Assembly: GCF_036237275.1 (NCBI RefSeq) | Contig: NZ_CP108352.1 | Span: 3,906,001-3,970,000 of the forward strand | Reading direction: 5' to 3' | Length of the DNA stretch: 64,000 nucleotides | Origin: Streptomyces sp. NBC_01353 | Lineage (GTDB): Bacteria > Actinomycetota > Actinomycetes > Streptomycetales > Streptomycetaceae | Part shown: positions 28,535 through 38,626 of the stretch, one piece after another | Layout: every line of letters starts with the position of its first letter | How positions within the stretch are numbered: the stretch's first letter is position 1 | Notes under the pieces: model-generated | What the model was told of the DNA's origin: nothing | Seen by the model: the letters and a program-made list of their open reading frames with translations, nothing else | The model's database searches: none | Position numbers and translations under genes: made by a program

Positions 28535-29902
28535 ATGACGAAGCGCACAGGGATGCTCGGCCTCGACGAGCTCCGCGAGCGCGTGGCGGCCGAGGAGATC
28601 GACACGGTCGTCCTCGCCTTCACCGACATGCAGGGCCGCCTCCAGGGCAAGCGGCTGTCCGCCGAGTACTTCCTCGACGAGGTCGCCGAGGGGCATACGG
28701 AGGGCTGCAACTACCTGCTGGCCGTGGACGTCGAGATGAACCCCGCCGACGGCTACGCCATGTCCTCCTGGGACCGCGGCTACGGGGACTTCGTCCTCGT
28801 ACCCGACCTCTCGACACTGCGGCTGCTGCCCTGGCACGAGGGCTCCGCCCTGGTCCTCGCCGACCTCCGGTGGGAGGGCGGCGACCCGGTCGCCGCCTCG
28901 CCCCGTCAGATCCTGCGCGCCCAGACCGACCGGCTGGCCGCCCGCGGCTGGCAGGCGATGGTGGGCACGGAGCTCGAGTTCGTCGTGTACGAGGACACCT
29001 ACGAAGAGGCGTGGCGGAAGAACTACCGCGACCTGACGCCCGCCAACCAGTACAACGTGGACTACTCGGTCCTCGGCACCTCCCGGGTCGAACCGCTGCT
29101 GCGCCGCATCCGCACGTCGATGACGGCGGCGGGCATGTACGTGGAGTCCGCGAAGGGCGAGTGCAACCTCGGCCAGCACGAGATCGTCTTCCGCTACGCC
29201 ACGGCCCTGACGAGCTGCGACAACCACGCCGTCTACAAGACGGGCGCGAAGGAGATCGCCGCACAGTCGGGCCGCAGCCTCACGTTCATGGCCAAGCCCA
29301 ACGAGCGCGAGGGCAACTCCTGCCACATCCACATCTCCGTGCGCGCCGAGGACGGCACCCCGGTCCTGGCCGGCGACGGCCCCGGGGGCCTCTCCCCGCT
29401 GGGCGAGCACTTCCTGGCCGGCCAGCTGGCCGCCCTGCGGGAGCTCACGCTCTTCTACGCGCCGAACATCAACTCGTACAAGCGCTTCGTCCCCGGCAGC
29501 TTCGCCCCCACGACCGTCAAGTGGGGTGTGGACAACCGGACCTGCGCGCTGCGCCTCGTCGGCCACGGCCCCTCGCTGCGGGTCGAGAACCGGCTCCCCG
29601 GCGGCGACGTCAACCCCTACCTCGCGGTGGCCGCCCTCATCGCCGCCGGCCTGGACGGCATCGACCGCGCCCTGCCCCTGGAGCCCGTCCACGAAGGCAA
29701 CGCCTACACCGCCGTGGACGCGCCGCACGCCCCCCGCGACCTGAGGGAGGCGCTGGAGCTGTGGGAGAACAGCGCGCTGGCCACCCGGGTCTTCGGCCCG
29801 GACGTCGTGGCCCACTACGCCAACCACGCCCGGCAGGAACTGGCGGCCTACGACCGGGCGGTCACCGACTGGGAACTGCGCCGCGGCTTCGAACGCCTCT
29901 GA
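28535..29902 (+). CDS. Glutamine synthetase-like gamma-glutamyl-amine ligase
   Basis: A 455-residue type I glutamine synthetase fold protein of the GlnA3/GlnA4/PuuA branch, which joins the gamma-carboxyl of glutamate to amines (polyamines, ethanolamine) using ATP. Visible motifs are GTELEFVVYED, NYNVDYS-like NQYNVDYSVLG, SAKGECNLGQHE, NSCHIHISVR, NSYKRFVPGSFAPTTVKWGV and NRLPGGDVNPYLAVAA. It lacks the adenylylation-site tail of housekeeping GlnA. It lies 40 bases after the MFS-M28 gene and before an SDR gene, all in the same direction. With the PuuD-like hydrolase at 2175-2876 it could protect an amine intermediate as a gamma-glutamyl amide. A general amine-catabolism role is the alternative. 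Confidence 0.88.
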   Translation: MTKRTGMLGLDELRERVAAEEIDTVVLAFTDMQGRLQGKRLSAEYFLDEVAEGHTEGCNYLLAVDVEMNPADGYAMSSWDRGYGDFVLVPDLSTLRLLPWHEGSALVLADLRWEGGDPVAASPRQILRAQTDRLAARGWQAMVGTELEFVVYEDTYEEAWRKNYRDLTPANQYNVDYSVLGTSRVEPLLRRIRTSMTAAGMYVESAKGECNLGQHEIVFRYATALTSCDNHAVYKTGAKEIAAQSGRSLTFMAKPNEREGNSCHIHISVRAEDGTPVLAGDGPGGLSPLGEHFLAGQLAALRELTLFYAPNINSYKRFVPGSFAPTTVKWGVDNRTCALRLVGHGPSLRVENRLPGGDVNPYLAVAALIAAGLDGIDRALPLEPVHEGNAYTAVDAPHAPRDLREALELWENSALATRVFGPDVVAHYANHARQELAAYDRAVTDWELRRGFERL

Positions 29903-29942
29903 CCCTCACCCGTACGCACACGAAGGAACGGACACCACCACC

Positions 29943-30716
29943 ATGAACATGAACCTCCGGCTTCAGGACCGGGTCGCCGTCGTGACCGGAGCGGGCAGCG
30001 GCATCGGCCTCGCCACCGTGCGCCGGATGGCCGCCGAGGGCGCGAAGATCGTCGTCGCCGACGTCGACCCCACCGCCGGACAGGCCGCGGCCGACGAGAC
30101 CGGCGGCCTGTTCGTCAGGACGGATGTCACGGACGAGGCCGACGTGCGGCGCATGTACGAGGAGGCGTTCCGGGCGTACGGCCGCATCGACATCGCCTTC
30201 AACAACGCGGGCATCTCGCCGCCGGACGACGACTCGATCCTCACCACCGGCCTCGACGCCTGGCGCCGGGTCCAGGAGACCAACCTCACGTCGGTCTTCC
30301 TGTGCTGCAAGTACGTGATCCCCTACATGCAGCGCCAGGGCAAGGGCTCCATCATCAACACGGCCTCGTTCGTGGCCCGCATGGGCGCGGCGACCTCGCA
30401 GATCTCGTACACCGCGTCCAAGGGCGGCGTCCTCGCGATGACGCGGGAGCTGGGCGTCCAGTTCGCCCGCGAGGGAATCCGTGTGAACGCCCTCTGCCCG
30501 GGACCGGTCAACACGCCGCTGCTGCGGGAACTGTTCGCCAAGGACCCGGAACGCGCCGCCCGCCGTCTGGTCCACATCCCCACGGGCCGGTTCGCCGAGC
30601 CGGAGGAGATCGCCGCCGCGGCCGCCTTCCTGGCCAGCGACGACTCGTCGTTCGTCACGGCCTCGGACTTCCTGGTCGACGGCGGCATCGCGGGGGCGTA
30701 CGTCACCCCGGAGTGA
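29943..30716 (+). CDS. Classical SDR oxidoreductase (FabG-like)
   Basis: A 257-residue classical SDR. Motifs are VTGAGSGIGLA (NAD(P) binding), FNNAGISPP, the catalytic Ser region INTASFVARMG, SYTASKGG (Tyr/Lys) and CPGPVNTPL. The Asp after beta-2 (VVADVDP) favours NAD over NADP. It starts at ATG 29943, 40 bases after the glutamine-synthetase-like gene. SDRs next to GlnA4-type ligases are common in Streptomyces amine metabolism, so this pair may be either a cluster tailoring pair or a captured catabolic pair. It is the last gene before the core region and marks the likely right boundary of the biosynthetic cluster. Confidence 0.87.
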   Translation: MNMNLRLQDRVAVVTGAGSGIGLATVRRMAAEGAKIVVADVDPTAGQAAADETGGLFVRTDVTDEADVRRMYEEAFRAYGRIDIAFNNAGISPPDDDSILTTGLDAWRRVQETNLTSVFLCCKYVIPYMQRQGKGSIINTASFVARMGAATSQISYTASKGGVLAMTRELGVQFAREGIRVNALCPGPVNTPLLRELFAKDPERAARRLVHIPTGRFAEPEEIAAAAAFLASDDSSFVTASDFLVDGGIAGAYVTPE

Positions 30717-30723
30717 TCCGGCG

Positions 30724-30813
30724 CTACTGGCCGACCACGGAGGCCACGGCGATCATCGCGAACATCAGGACAAGCACACCGGCCATGATCCGGTTACGGG
30801 TTTTGGGATCCAC
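30724..30813 (-). CDS. 29-residue single-span membrane microprotein
   Basis: A small ORF too short for ordinary gene calling: GTG start, N-terminal MDPKTRNRIM followed by one hydrophobic segment (AGVLVLMFAMIAVASVV) and a GQ end. The basic N-terminus and single span suggest a membrane miniprotein with a cytoplasmic N-terminus. It begins 9 bases after the thpR stop in the same direction, with GAAGG immediately before the GTG, so spacing is poor and coupling to thpR is likely if it is translated. It faces the cluster's last SDR gene across only 7 bases. Function unknown. Confidence 0.55.
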   Translation of the reverse strand: MDPKTRNRIMAGVLVLMFAMIAVASVVGQ

Positions 30814-30822
30814 CCTTCGAGG

Positions 30823-31392
30823 TTAACCCGCCCCGCCCAGCGGCCATACGCCGACCGTCTCGTACCGCGGCTGCTCCCCCGGCACGCCACCGCCGGGGAG
30901 GTTGCTGCGGACGAGCGCCAGCTCGGGGACCTGCCAGCGGGTGCCCTCGAATCCGGCCATCGTGTCGACGAACGGCCCCAGGTCGACGTCGGCGCGCGAG
31001 CGCGCGATCGTCAGGTGTGCCTGGTAGCGGCGGTGCTCGTCCATCGGCACGCCGGCGCGGCGGGCGGCCGCGTCGGCGCGCTCGGCGAGCAGGCGCATCT
31101 CGTCGAGGTCCCCGGCGGCCCCGGTCCACAGCACCGCCCGGCCGAAGTGTCCGCCGCCGTGCAGGCGCAGGGCGAACGGCCGGGTGCGGTGGGCGGCGCG
31201 GGCGAGCCTCTCGTGGAGTTCGGGGAGCAGCTCGTCGTCGACCTCGCCCATGAAGGCGAGCGTGAAGTGCCAGCCGGGCCGCGTGGTCCAGCGCAGACGC
31301 TCGGCGTCGGGCAGGTGAGCCAGGCGGTCCACGACCTGGGCGAGTTCGGTCAGCTGCTCCGGGGGCGGCAGTACGGCAGCGAAAAGCCTCAT
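30823..31392 (-). CDS. thpR: RNA 2',3'-cyclic phosphodiesterase (2'-5' RNA ligase family)
   Basis: A 189-residue 2H phosphoesterase. The two HxT motifs are present: WHFTLAFMG at about 41-49 and YQAHLTIARSR at about 144-154. The family opens 2',3'-cyclic phosphate ends on RNA and can reversibly ligate tRNA halves. The start codon is ATG. The upstream spacer to the divergent GNAT gene is only 33 bases and offers CACACT 6 bases before the ATG, so the transcript is probably leaderless. It belongs to the core gene set that flanks the cluster. Confidence 0.9.
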   Translation of the reverse strand: MRLFAAVLPPPEQLTELAQVVDRLAHLPDAERLRWTTRPGWHFTLAFMGEVDDELLPELHERLARAAHRTRPFALRLHGGGHFGRAVLWTGAAGDLDEMRLLAERADAAARRAGVPMDEHRRYQAHLTIARSRADVDLGPFVDTMAGFEGTRWQVPELALVRSNLPGGGVPGEQPRYETVGVWPLGGAG

Positions 31393-31412
31393 GCGCAGAG
31401 TGTGTCAGCGGC

Positions 31413-31418
31413 TACCGT
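31413..31418 (+). promoter_or_regulatory. Leaderless promoter -10 (TACCGT) for GNAT gene
   Basis: TACCGT ends 7 bases before the ATG at 31426, and no ribosome binding site fits in the gap. This spacing puts the transcription start at or near the A of ATG. Confidence 0.55.
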
Positions 31419-31425
31419 CGACCGG

Positions 31426-31932
31426 ATGGAGATCACGATCAGGAAAGGCGGGGCGGACGACGTCCCCGCGATACTCGCGCTGCTCGACAGTGCCGTCGTC
31501 TGGCTCAACAGCCAGGGGATCACCGACCAGTGGGGCACCGAGCCGTGGTCGACCCGCGCGAAGGCGGTGAGCCTGGTCGAGAAGATCGTGTCCGAGGGCA
31601 CGCCGTGGATCGCCGAGATCGACGGCGTCCCGGCGGGAACGGTCACGCTGACGCCGCACCCGGCGTCGTACGTGGCGCCGGCGGACGAGCCGGAGGTCTA
31701 CGTCCACATCCTGGCGACGGACGCGCGCTTCCACGGCCGGGGCGTGGGCGCGGCGCTGCTCGCCCACGCGGCGGAGGAGACCCGCCGCCAGGGCCTCTCG
31801 CTGCTGCGGGTCGACTGCTTCGCGGGCAGCGAGGGCCGCCTGGTGTCGTACTACGAACGCCAGGGCTTCACGAGAACGACCCCGTTCACGGTGGGCGACT
31901 GGCCGGGCCAGGTCCTGGAACGCCGTATCTGA
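31426..31932 (+). CDS. GNAT-family N-acetyltransferase
   Basis: A 168-residue acetyltransferase with the acetyl-CoA binding motif FHGRGVGAALLAHA and the C-terminal YYERQGFTRTTPF. GNAT enzymes transfer acetyl from acetyl-CoA to amines; the acceptor here is unknown. The ATG at 31426 is chosen because a -10 box lies 7 bases upstream and the protein then begins at its first beta strand (MEITIRKGG). A longer ORF from 31015 overlaps thpR and is rejected. The gene is convergent with the MFS gene, with a strong GC hairpin between them. Confidence 0.87.
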   Translation: MEITIRKGGADDVPAILALLDSAVVWLNSQGITDQWGTEPWSTRAKAVSLVEKIVSEGTPWIAEIDGVPAGTVTLTPHPASYVAPADEPEVYVHILATDARFHGRGVGAALLAHAAEETRRQGLSLLRVDCFAGSEGRLVSYYERQGFTRTTPFTVGDWPGQVLERRI

Positions 31933-31949
31933 CGCCACCGGGGATGCGG

Positions 31950-31994
31950 GGCCCCTCCCGGGGCGTTGCCAGGCGCGCCGGGAGGGAGGGGGCC
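31950..31994. terminator. GC-rich hairpin between convergent genes
   Basis: GGCCCCTCCCGG (31950-31961) can pair with CCGGGAGGGAGGGGGCC (31978-31994) across a 16-base loop, with a small bulge. It lies between the stops of the GNAT and MFS genes, so it could terminate both. There is no U-tract, as is usual in Streptomyces. Confidence 0.55.
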
Positions 31995-32027
31995 GTCACG
32001 CGGAGCGGGCCCGCGCCCCCGGGACGG

Positions 32028-33365
32028 CTACGCCGCCGTCGCCAGCCGGTCTCGTTCCACGAACCGCACCTGCGGATGCCCGTGGTGCCAGCCGAACGCC
32101 ATCTTCAGACCGCCCACCCGCGCAAGCACCAGGCCCACCACGCCCGCCGCCGCGAGCGAGACCAGGCCGCCCGTCGCGAAGCCCACCCTGGGCCCGTACG
32201 TGTCGGTGATCCAGCCCAGCAGCGGCGCGCCGATCGGCGTGCCGCCGGCGAAGACCATCATGTAGAGGCTCATGACCCGCCCCCGCATGACCGGATCCGT
32301 CGCCAGCTGGACCGCCGAGTTCGCGGTGATGTTGACCGTGAGGCCGAACATGCCGATCGGGACGAGCAGCAGCGCGAAGAGCCAGAAGGACGGCGAGACC
32401 GCCGCCGCGATCTCCAGCAGGCCGAAGACCACCGCCGCGACGACCACCATCCGCAGCCGCGTGCTCCCCCGGCGCGCCGCGAAGAGCGCACCCGCGAGCG
32501 AGCCGGCCGCGATGAGCGTGTTGAGGAAGCCGTACGTCCCCGCGCCCACGTGGAAGATGTCGTCGGCGAAGGCCGTGAGCCAGATCGGGAAGTTGAACCC
32601 GAACGTGCCGACGAAGCCCACGAGGACGATCGGCCAGATCAGGTCCGGCCGGCCCGCCACGTACCGCAGGCCCTCCCGTAGCTGCCCCTTGCCCCGCGGC
32701 GCGCGCTCCACCTTGTGGAACTCGGCGGGGCGCATCAGCAGCAGCCCGGCCAGCGGGGCGAGGAAGGACAGGCCGTTGAGCAGGAACGACCAGCCGCTGC
32801 CGACGGTGGCGATCAGCAGGCCGGCGACCGCCGGGCCGACGAGCCGGGCGGACTGGAAGTTCGCGGAGTTCAGCGAGACGGCGTTGCGCAGCTGGTCGGG
32901 GCCGACCATCTCGGAGACGAAGGACTGCCGGGCCGGGTTGTCGACGACGGTGACCATGCCGAGCAGGAAGGCGATCAGGTAGACGTGCCAGACCTGGACG
33001 TGGCCGGAGAGCGTCAGGACGGCGAGCGCGAGCCCGCAGAGGCCGAGCGCGGCCTGGCTGATCAGGAGGATGAGCCGCTTCGGGTAGCGGTCGGCGAGGA
33101 CACCGCCGTAGAGACCGAAGAGCAGCATCGGGAGGAACTGCAGCGCCGTGGTGATACCGACGGCGGCGGCGGATCCGGTGAGGCTCAGGACCAGCCAGTC
33201 CTGAGTGATACGGGCCATCCAGGTGCCGGTGTTGGAGACGATGGCACCGGTGAAGAACAGCCGGTAGTTCCGGATCCTGAGCGAGGAGAACGTGCCGCCT
33301 CGCCCGGGGGTGTGGGTGTCGGGTTTATGGACGGGTGCGGAGTCTGCTCCGGGTCCCGTACTCAA
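32028..33365 (-). CDS. MFS transporter
   Basis: A 445-residue major facilitator of the drug/small-molecule exporter (EntS-like) type with about 12 spans. Motif A is GVLADRYPKRLIL, FLLGMVTVVDNPARQSF is typical of this group, and MRGRVMSLYMMVFAGGTPIG is the second-half equivalent. The start is TTG at 33365 with AGGAGG 9 bases upstream. A MarR regulator gene lies 27 bases upstream in the same direction, so the regulator and exporter form an operon that is probably induced by a substrate of the pump. The substrate is unknown. Confidence 0.9.
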   Translation of the reverse strand: MSTGPGADSAPVHKPDTHTPGRGGTFSSLRIRNYRLFFTGAIVSNTGTWMARITQDWLVLSLTGSAAAVGITTALQFLPMLLFGLYGGVLADRYPKRLILLISQAALGLCGLALAVLTLSGHVQVWHVYLIAFLLGMVTVVDNPARQSFVSEMVGPDQLRNAVSLNSANFQSARLVGPAVAGLLIATVGSGWSFLLNGLSFLAPLAGLLLMRPAEFHKVERAPRGKGQLREGLRYVAGRPDLIWPIVLVGFVGTFGFNFPIWLTAFADDIFHVGAGTYGFLNTLIAAGSLAGALFAARRGSTRLRMVVVAAVVFGLLEIAAAVSPSFWLFALLLVPIGMFGLTVNITANSAVQLATDPVMRGRVMSLYMMVFAGGTPIGAPLLGWITDTYGPRVGFATGGLVSLAAAGVVGLVLARVGGLKMAFGWHHGHPQVRFVERDRLATAA

Positions 33366-33392
33366 AGTGCGTCGCCTCCTCGGCGTAGGGGT

Positions 33393-33836
33393 CTAGAGGT
33401 GGGCGAGCTTCTCCAGGACGGGGGCGGCCGCGCGCAGCTTGGCCCATTCGTCCTCGTCCAGACCCTCGGCGAGGGACGCCAGCCAGGCGTTCCGCTTGCG
33501 GCGGGACTCCTCGAGCATGGCCTCGGCCCGCTCGGTCTGGCTGACGACCTTCTGTCGGCGGTCGTCGGGGTGAGGCTCCAGCCGGACCAGTCCCTTGGCT
33601 TCGAGCAGCGCGACGATGCGGGTCATCGACGGCGGCTGGACGTGCTCCTTGCGGGCCAGCTCACCGGGGGTGGCGGAGCCGCAGAGCTTGAGGGTGCCGA
33701 GCACCGACATCTCGGTCGGGCTCAGCGACTCGTCGACTCGCTGGTGCTTGAGGCGTCGGCTCAGTCGCATGACGGCGGAGCGCAGCTCGTTCACGGCTGC
33801 GACGTCGTCGGCGGTGCCGTGGGACAGGTCAGGCAT
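33393..33836 (-). CDS. MarR-family transcriptional regulator
   Basis: A winged-helix regulator of 147 residues from the second ATG (151 from the first at 33848). Key features are LSPTEMSVLGTLKLCG and ELARKEHVQPPSMTRIVALLEAKG-like recognition helix residues, followed by the wing PHPDDRRQKVV. I choose 33836 because TATGCT lies 7 bases upstream, as expected for a leaderless transcript, and the ATG at 33848 falls inside that box. It is cotranscribed with the MFS gene and probably represses both. An AT-rich stretch with TTAG/CTAA ends (about 33842-33868) is a possible operator. Confidence 0.9.
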   Translation of the reverse strand: MPDLSHGTADDVAAVNELRSAVMRLSRRLKHQRVDESLSPTEMSVLGTLKLCGSATPGELARKEHVQPPSMTRIVALLEAKGLVRLEPHPDDRRQKVVSQTERAEAMLEESRRKRNAWLASLAEGLDEDEWAKLRAAAPVLEKLAHL

Positions 33837-33843
33837 GTTCGTT

Positions 33844-33849
33844 AGCATA
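33844..33849 (-). promoter_or_regulatory. Leaderless promoter -10 (TATGCT) for MarR gene
   Basis: On the minus strand TATGCT ends 7 bases before the ATG at 33836. The surrounding 33842-33868 stretch is unusually AT-rich and carries TTAG and CTAA at its ends, a possible site for MarR autoregulation. Confidence 0.45.
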
Positions 33850-33968
33850 ACTCATTACCCAATCTAAATACCACCTGGAATGCCCGTGACCGAATCTGTC
33901 ACCCAAACGAGTGAGATGGATCCGGAAAGTGACGCACGGAGCCCGTTCCTGCCGCGACCCTGACGGGC

Positions 33969-34169
33969 ATGGGATCGACCGTGCTCAGCCTGCGCATCGA
34001 CGGTGAGCTGCTCGACCGTCTCAAGGGACACGCCGCCAAACGCGGAATGAGCGTCCAGGACTACGTGGTCCGGACGCTCATCCGCGCTGACTTCGACGAA
34101 CGGTTCCAGACCGCCGTCGACGAGACGGAGAAGTTCTACGGGCTCAAGCCCACGAACGCTCCGTCATGA
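33969..34169 (+). CDS. Ribbon-helix-helix (CopG/Arc-like) protein
   Basis: A 66-residue protein beginning with a beta strand (STVLSLRIDGELLDRL) followed by two helices (KGHAAKRGMSVQDYVVRTLIR), the ribbon-helix-helix DNA-binding fold. Such proteins are often antitoxins or autoregulators. No toxin gene adjoins it: upstream is the divergent MarR gene, and downstream the convergent purine permease ends 9 bases away. It is therefore probably a solitary regulator. A -10-like GACCCT lies 7 bases before the ATG, which suggests a leaderless transcript. Confidence 0.8.
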   Translation: MGSTVLSLRIDGELLDRLKGHAAKRGMSVQDYVVRTLIRADFDERFQTAVDETEKFYGLKPTNAPS

Positions 34170-34178
34170 CCGTGTGGG

Positions 34179-35663
34179 TCACGTGAGGCCGAGGGCCGGC
34201 ATCGCGTAGTAGAAGACGAACACCGCCGACACGACGTACATGGCCACCGGGACCTCGCGGCCCCGGCCCGTCGCGAGTCGCAGCACGCTGAACGCGATGA
34301 AGCCGATGCCGATGCCGTTCGTGATCGAGTACGTGAACGGCATCATCACCATCGCCAGGAACGCCGGCACCGCGATGGTGAAGTCGCTCCAGTCGATCTC
34401 CTTGATCGAACCGGCCAGGATCAGGAAGCCGACCGCGAGCAGCGCGGGCGTCGCCGCCTGGGACGGGACCATCGTGGCGAGCGGCGTCAGGAACAGCGCC
34501 ACCGAGAACAGGCCGCCAGTGACCACCGAGGCAAGGCCGGTACGGGCTCCCTCGCCGACGCCCGCCGTGGACTCCACGAAACAGGTGGTGGCCGAGGAGG
34601 AGGTGGCACCGCCGGACGCGACGGCCAGACCGTCCACGAGCAGCACCTTGTTGATGCCAGGGAAGTTGCCGTCCTTGTCGATCAGCTTCGCCTCGTCGCC
34701 GACGCCGAGGATCGTGCCCATCGCGTCGAAGAAGCAGGACAGCAGCACGGTGAAGACGAAGAGGACGCCGGTCAGCATCCCGACCTTCTCGAAGCCGCCG
34801 AACAGGCTCACCTCGCCGACCAGACCGAAGTCGGGCGAGGCCACCGGGTTCCCGGGCCAGGTCGGGGTGGTCAGACCCCAGGACGGGATGGTGGCGACGG
34901 CGTTGATCACCATCGCGACGACCGTCATCACGACGATGGAGATCAGGATGGCGCCCGGCACCTTGCGGATGATCAGCGCAAGGGTGAGCAGCGTGCCGAG
35001 GATGAAGACCAGGACCGGCCAGCCGGTGAGGTGACCGTCGCCGCCGAGCTGGAGCGGGACGGTGGTGTGCGCGGCGTCGGGGATACGGGAGACGAAGCCC
35101 GAGTCGACGAGGCCGATGAGCATGATGAAGAGACCGATACCGATCGCGATGCCCTTGCGCAGGCCGACCGGGACGGCGTTCATCACGCGCTCGCGCAGGC
35201 CCGTCGCCACCAGCAGCATCACGACCAGACCGGCGAGGACGACCATGCCCATGGCGTCCGGCCAGGACATCTTCGGCGCGAGCTGGAGGGCGACGACGGT
35301 GTTGACGCCGAGGCCGGCCGCGAGGGCGATCGGGACGTTGCCGATGACACCCATGAGGAGCGTCGAGAAGGCCGCGGTGAGTACGGTCGCGGTGACCAGC
35401 TGGCCGCCGTCGAGCTGGTGCCCGTACATGTCCTTGGCGCTGCCGAGGATGATCGGGTTCAGCACGATGATGTAGGCCATCGCGAAGAAGGTGGCGAAGC
35501 CGCCGCGGACCTCGCGGGCGACGGTGGAGCCGCGCTCGGAGATCTTGAAGAAGCGGTCGAGTCCGGAGGCGGGTCGCTGCGGCGACTCGGGCTCGGGGGA
35601 TATGGCCGTGGGGGTACCGCCCGCGCCGCCTGCGGCTGCGGGGGAGGGGGCCGTGGTGCTCAT
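34179..35663 (-). CDS. NCS2 purine permease (AzgA-like)
   Basis: A 494-residue permease of the AzgA branch of the NCS2 family, importing hypoxanthine, guanine or adenine with protons. Characteristic segments are REVRGGFATFFAMAYIIVLNP, GNVPIALAAGLGVNT, LSCFFDAMGTILGVG and SSSATTCFVESTAGVGEGARTG. The protein has 13-14 spans. The ATG at 35663 is selected because GAGGAA lies 9 bases upstream and the residues before it look non-coding. Regulation could involve the inverted repeat at 35706-35752. I looked for a purine riboswitch in the leader and did not recognise one. Confidence 0.92.
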   Translation of the reverse strand: MSTTAPSPAAAGGAGGTPTAISPEPESPQRPASGLDRFFKISERGSTVAREVRGGFATFFAMAYIIVLNPIILGSAKDMYGHQLDGGQLVTATVLTAAFSTLLMGVIGNVPIALAAGLGVNTVVALQLAPKMSWPDAMGMVVLAGLVVMLLVATGLRERVMNAVPVGLRKGIAIGIGLFIMLIGLVDSGFVSRIPDAAHTTVPLQLGGDGHLTGWPVLVFILGTLLTLALIIRKVPGAILISIVVMTVVAMVINAVATIPSWGLTTPTWPGNPVASPDFGLVGEVSLFGGFEKVGMLTGVLFVFTVLLSCFFDAMGTILGVGDEAKLIDKDGNFPGINKVLLVDGLAVASGGATSSSATTCFVESTAGVGEGARTGLASVVTGGLFSVALFLTPLATMVPSQAATPALLAVGFLILAGSIKEIDWSDFTIAVPAFLAMVMMPFTYSITNGIGIGFIAFSVLRLATGRGREVPVAMYVVSAVFVFYYAMPALGLT

Positions 35664-35705
35664 GGGGTGGTTCCTCTTCGGGTACGTTCGTGACGCTCGT
35701 TGGCG

Positions 35706-35752
35706 GTTCATACGAGGGAAACCCGCCAGAGGCAAACCGTTTCAGTATGAAC
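35706..35752. promoter_or_regulatory. Inverted repeat GTTCATAC / GTATGAAC upstream of purine permease
   Basis: GTTCATAC at 35706-35713 and GTATGAAC at 35745-35752 are perfect 8-base inverted repeats, 31 bases apart, in the leader or promoter of the purine permease gene. This segment is much richer in A/T than its surroundings. It may be a pair of operator half-sites or a stem-loop. The DUF2530 gene is transcribed away from the other side. Confidence 0.4.
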
Positions 35753-35804
35753 ACATGAACGAGCGAGCGTCTATCTCCGCGCGTAGACCCCTTTTCCCGC
35801 CGCC

Positions 35805-35810
35805 TAGACT
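35805..35810 (+). promoter_or_regulatory. Leaderless promoter -10 (TAGACT) for DUF2530 gene
   Basis: TAGACT ends 6 bases before the ATG at 35817, with no ribosome binding site between. Confidence 0.6.
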
Positions 35811-35816
35811 GACCGC

Positions 35817-36086
35817 ATGGCGAAGTGGACCCCCAAGCACGAGGCACCCGAGCCCCTGGAGGGGCCCGTCGTCGCCACCATCACCGGCGGCACGATCCTC
35901 TGGTTCGTACTCTTCCTCGTCCAGGTCCCCTTCTACGGCTGGTTCGACGACCGGGACCTGACCTGGTGGGTGTGGACCTGTCTGGCCGGCGCCGGCCTCG
36001 GGCTCATCGGCATCTGGTACGTACGCAAGCGCGACGCCGCGATCAAGCGGCACAAAGCCGAGCGGAACGCCTCGCCCACTCCCTGA
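35817..36086 (+). CDS. DUF2530-family small membrane protein
   Basis: An 89-residue protein with two membrane spans: one in the segment from ATITGGTILWFVLFLVQVPF and one from WVWTCLAGAGLGLIGIWYV, ending in a basic tail (RKRDAAIKRHKAER). It matches the actinobacterial DUF2530 group in size and arrangement. Function is unknown. It starts at the ATG directly behind a TAGACT box and is divergent from the purine permease gene, a neighbourhood that I recall as conserved in Streptomyces. Confidence 0.8.
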   Translation: MAKWTPKHEAPEPLEGPVVATITGGTILWFVLFLVQVPFYGWFDDRDLTWWVWTCLAGAGLGLIGIWYVRKRDAAIKRHKAERNASPTP

Positions 36087-36183
36087 TCCCACTCCTTGAT
36101 CCCCGTAGTACCGCGGAACGATTTCCGTCCTCCCGCGGTCTGATGTTCACCCTTCTCGGCGGGTGAACGGTCGGTTCCGGTCG

Positions 36184-36189
36184 TACCGT
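36184..36189 (+). promoter_or_regulatory. Leaderless promoter -10 (TACCGT) for P-type ATPase gene
   Basis: TACCGT ends 7 bases before the ATG at 36197, and no purine-rich ribosome binding site is present. Confidence 0.6.
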
Positions 36190-36196
36190 CGAAAAC

Positions 36197-38602
<2,406 letters not shown>

Positions 38603-38626
38603 GCGGGTGACCGTGCCCGTGCGGCG

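Noticed and set aside
28535-29902. Housekeeping glutamine synthetase (glnA)
   Set aside because: Sequence fits the GlnA3/GlnA4/PuuA amine-ligase branch and lacks the adenylylation-site tail.
33969-34169. Antitoxin of a toxin-antitoxin pair
   Set aside because: No toxin-sized ORF adjoins it on either side.
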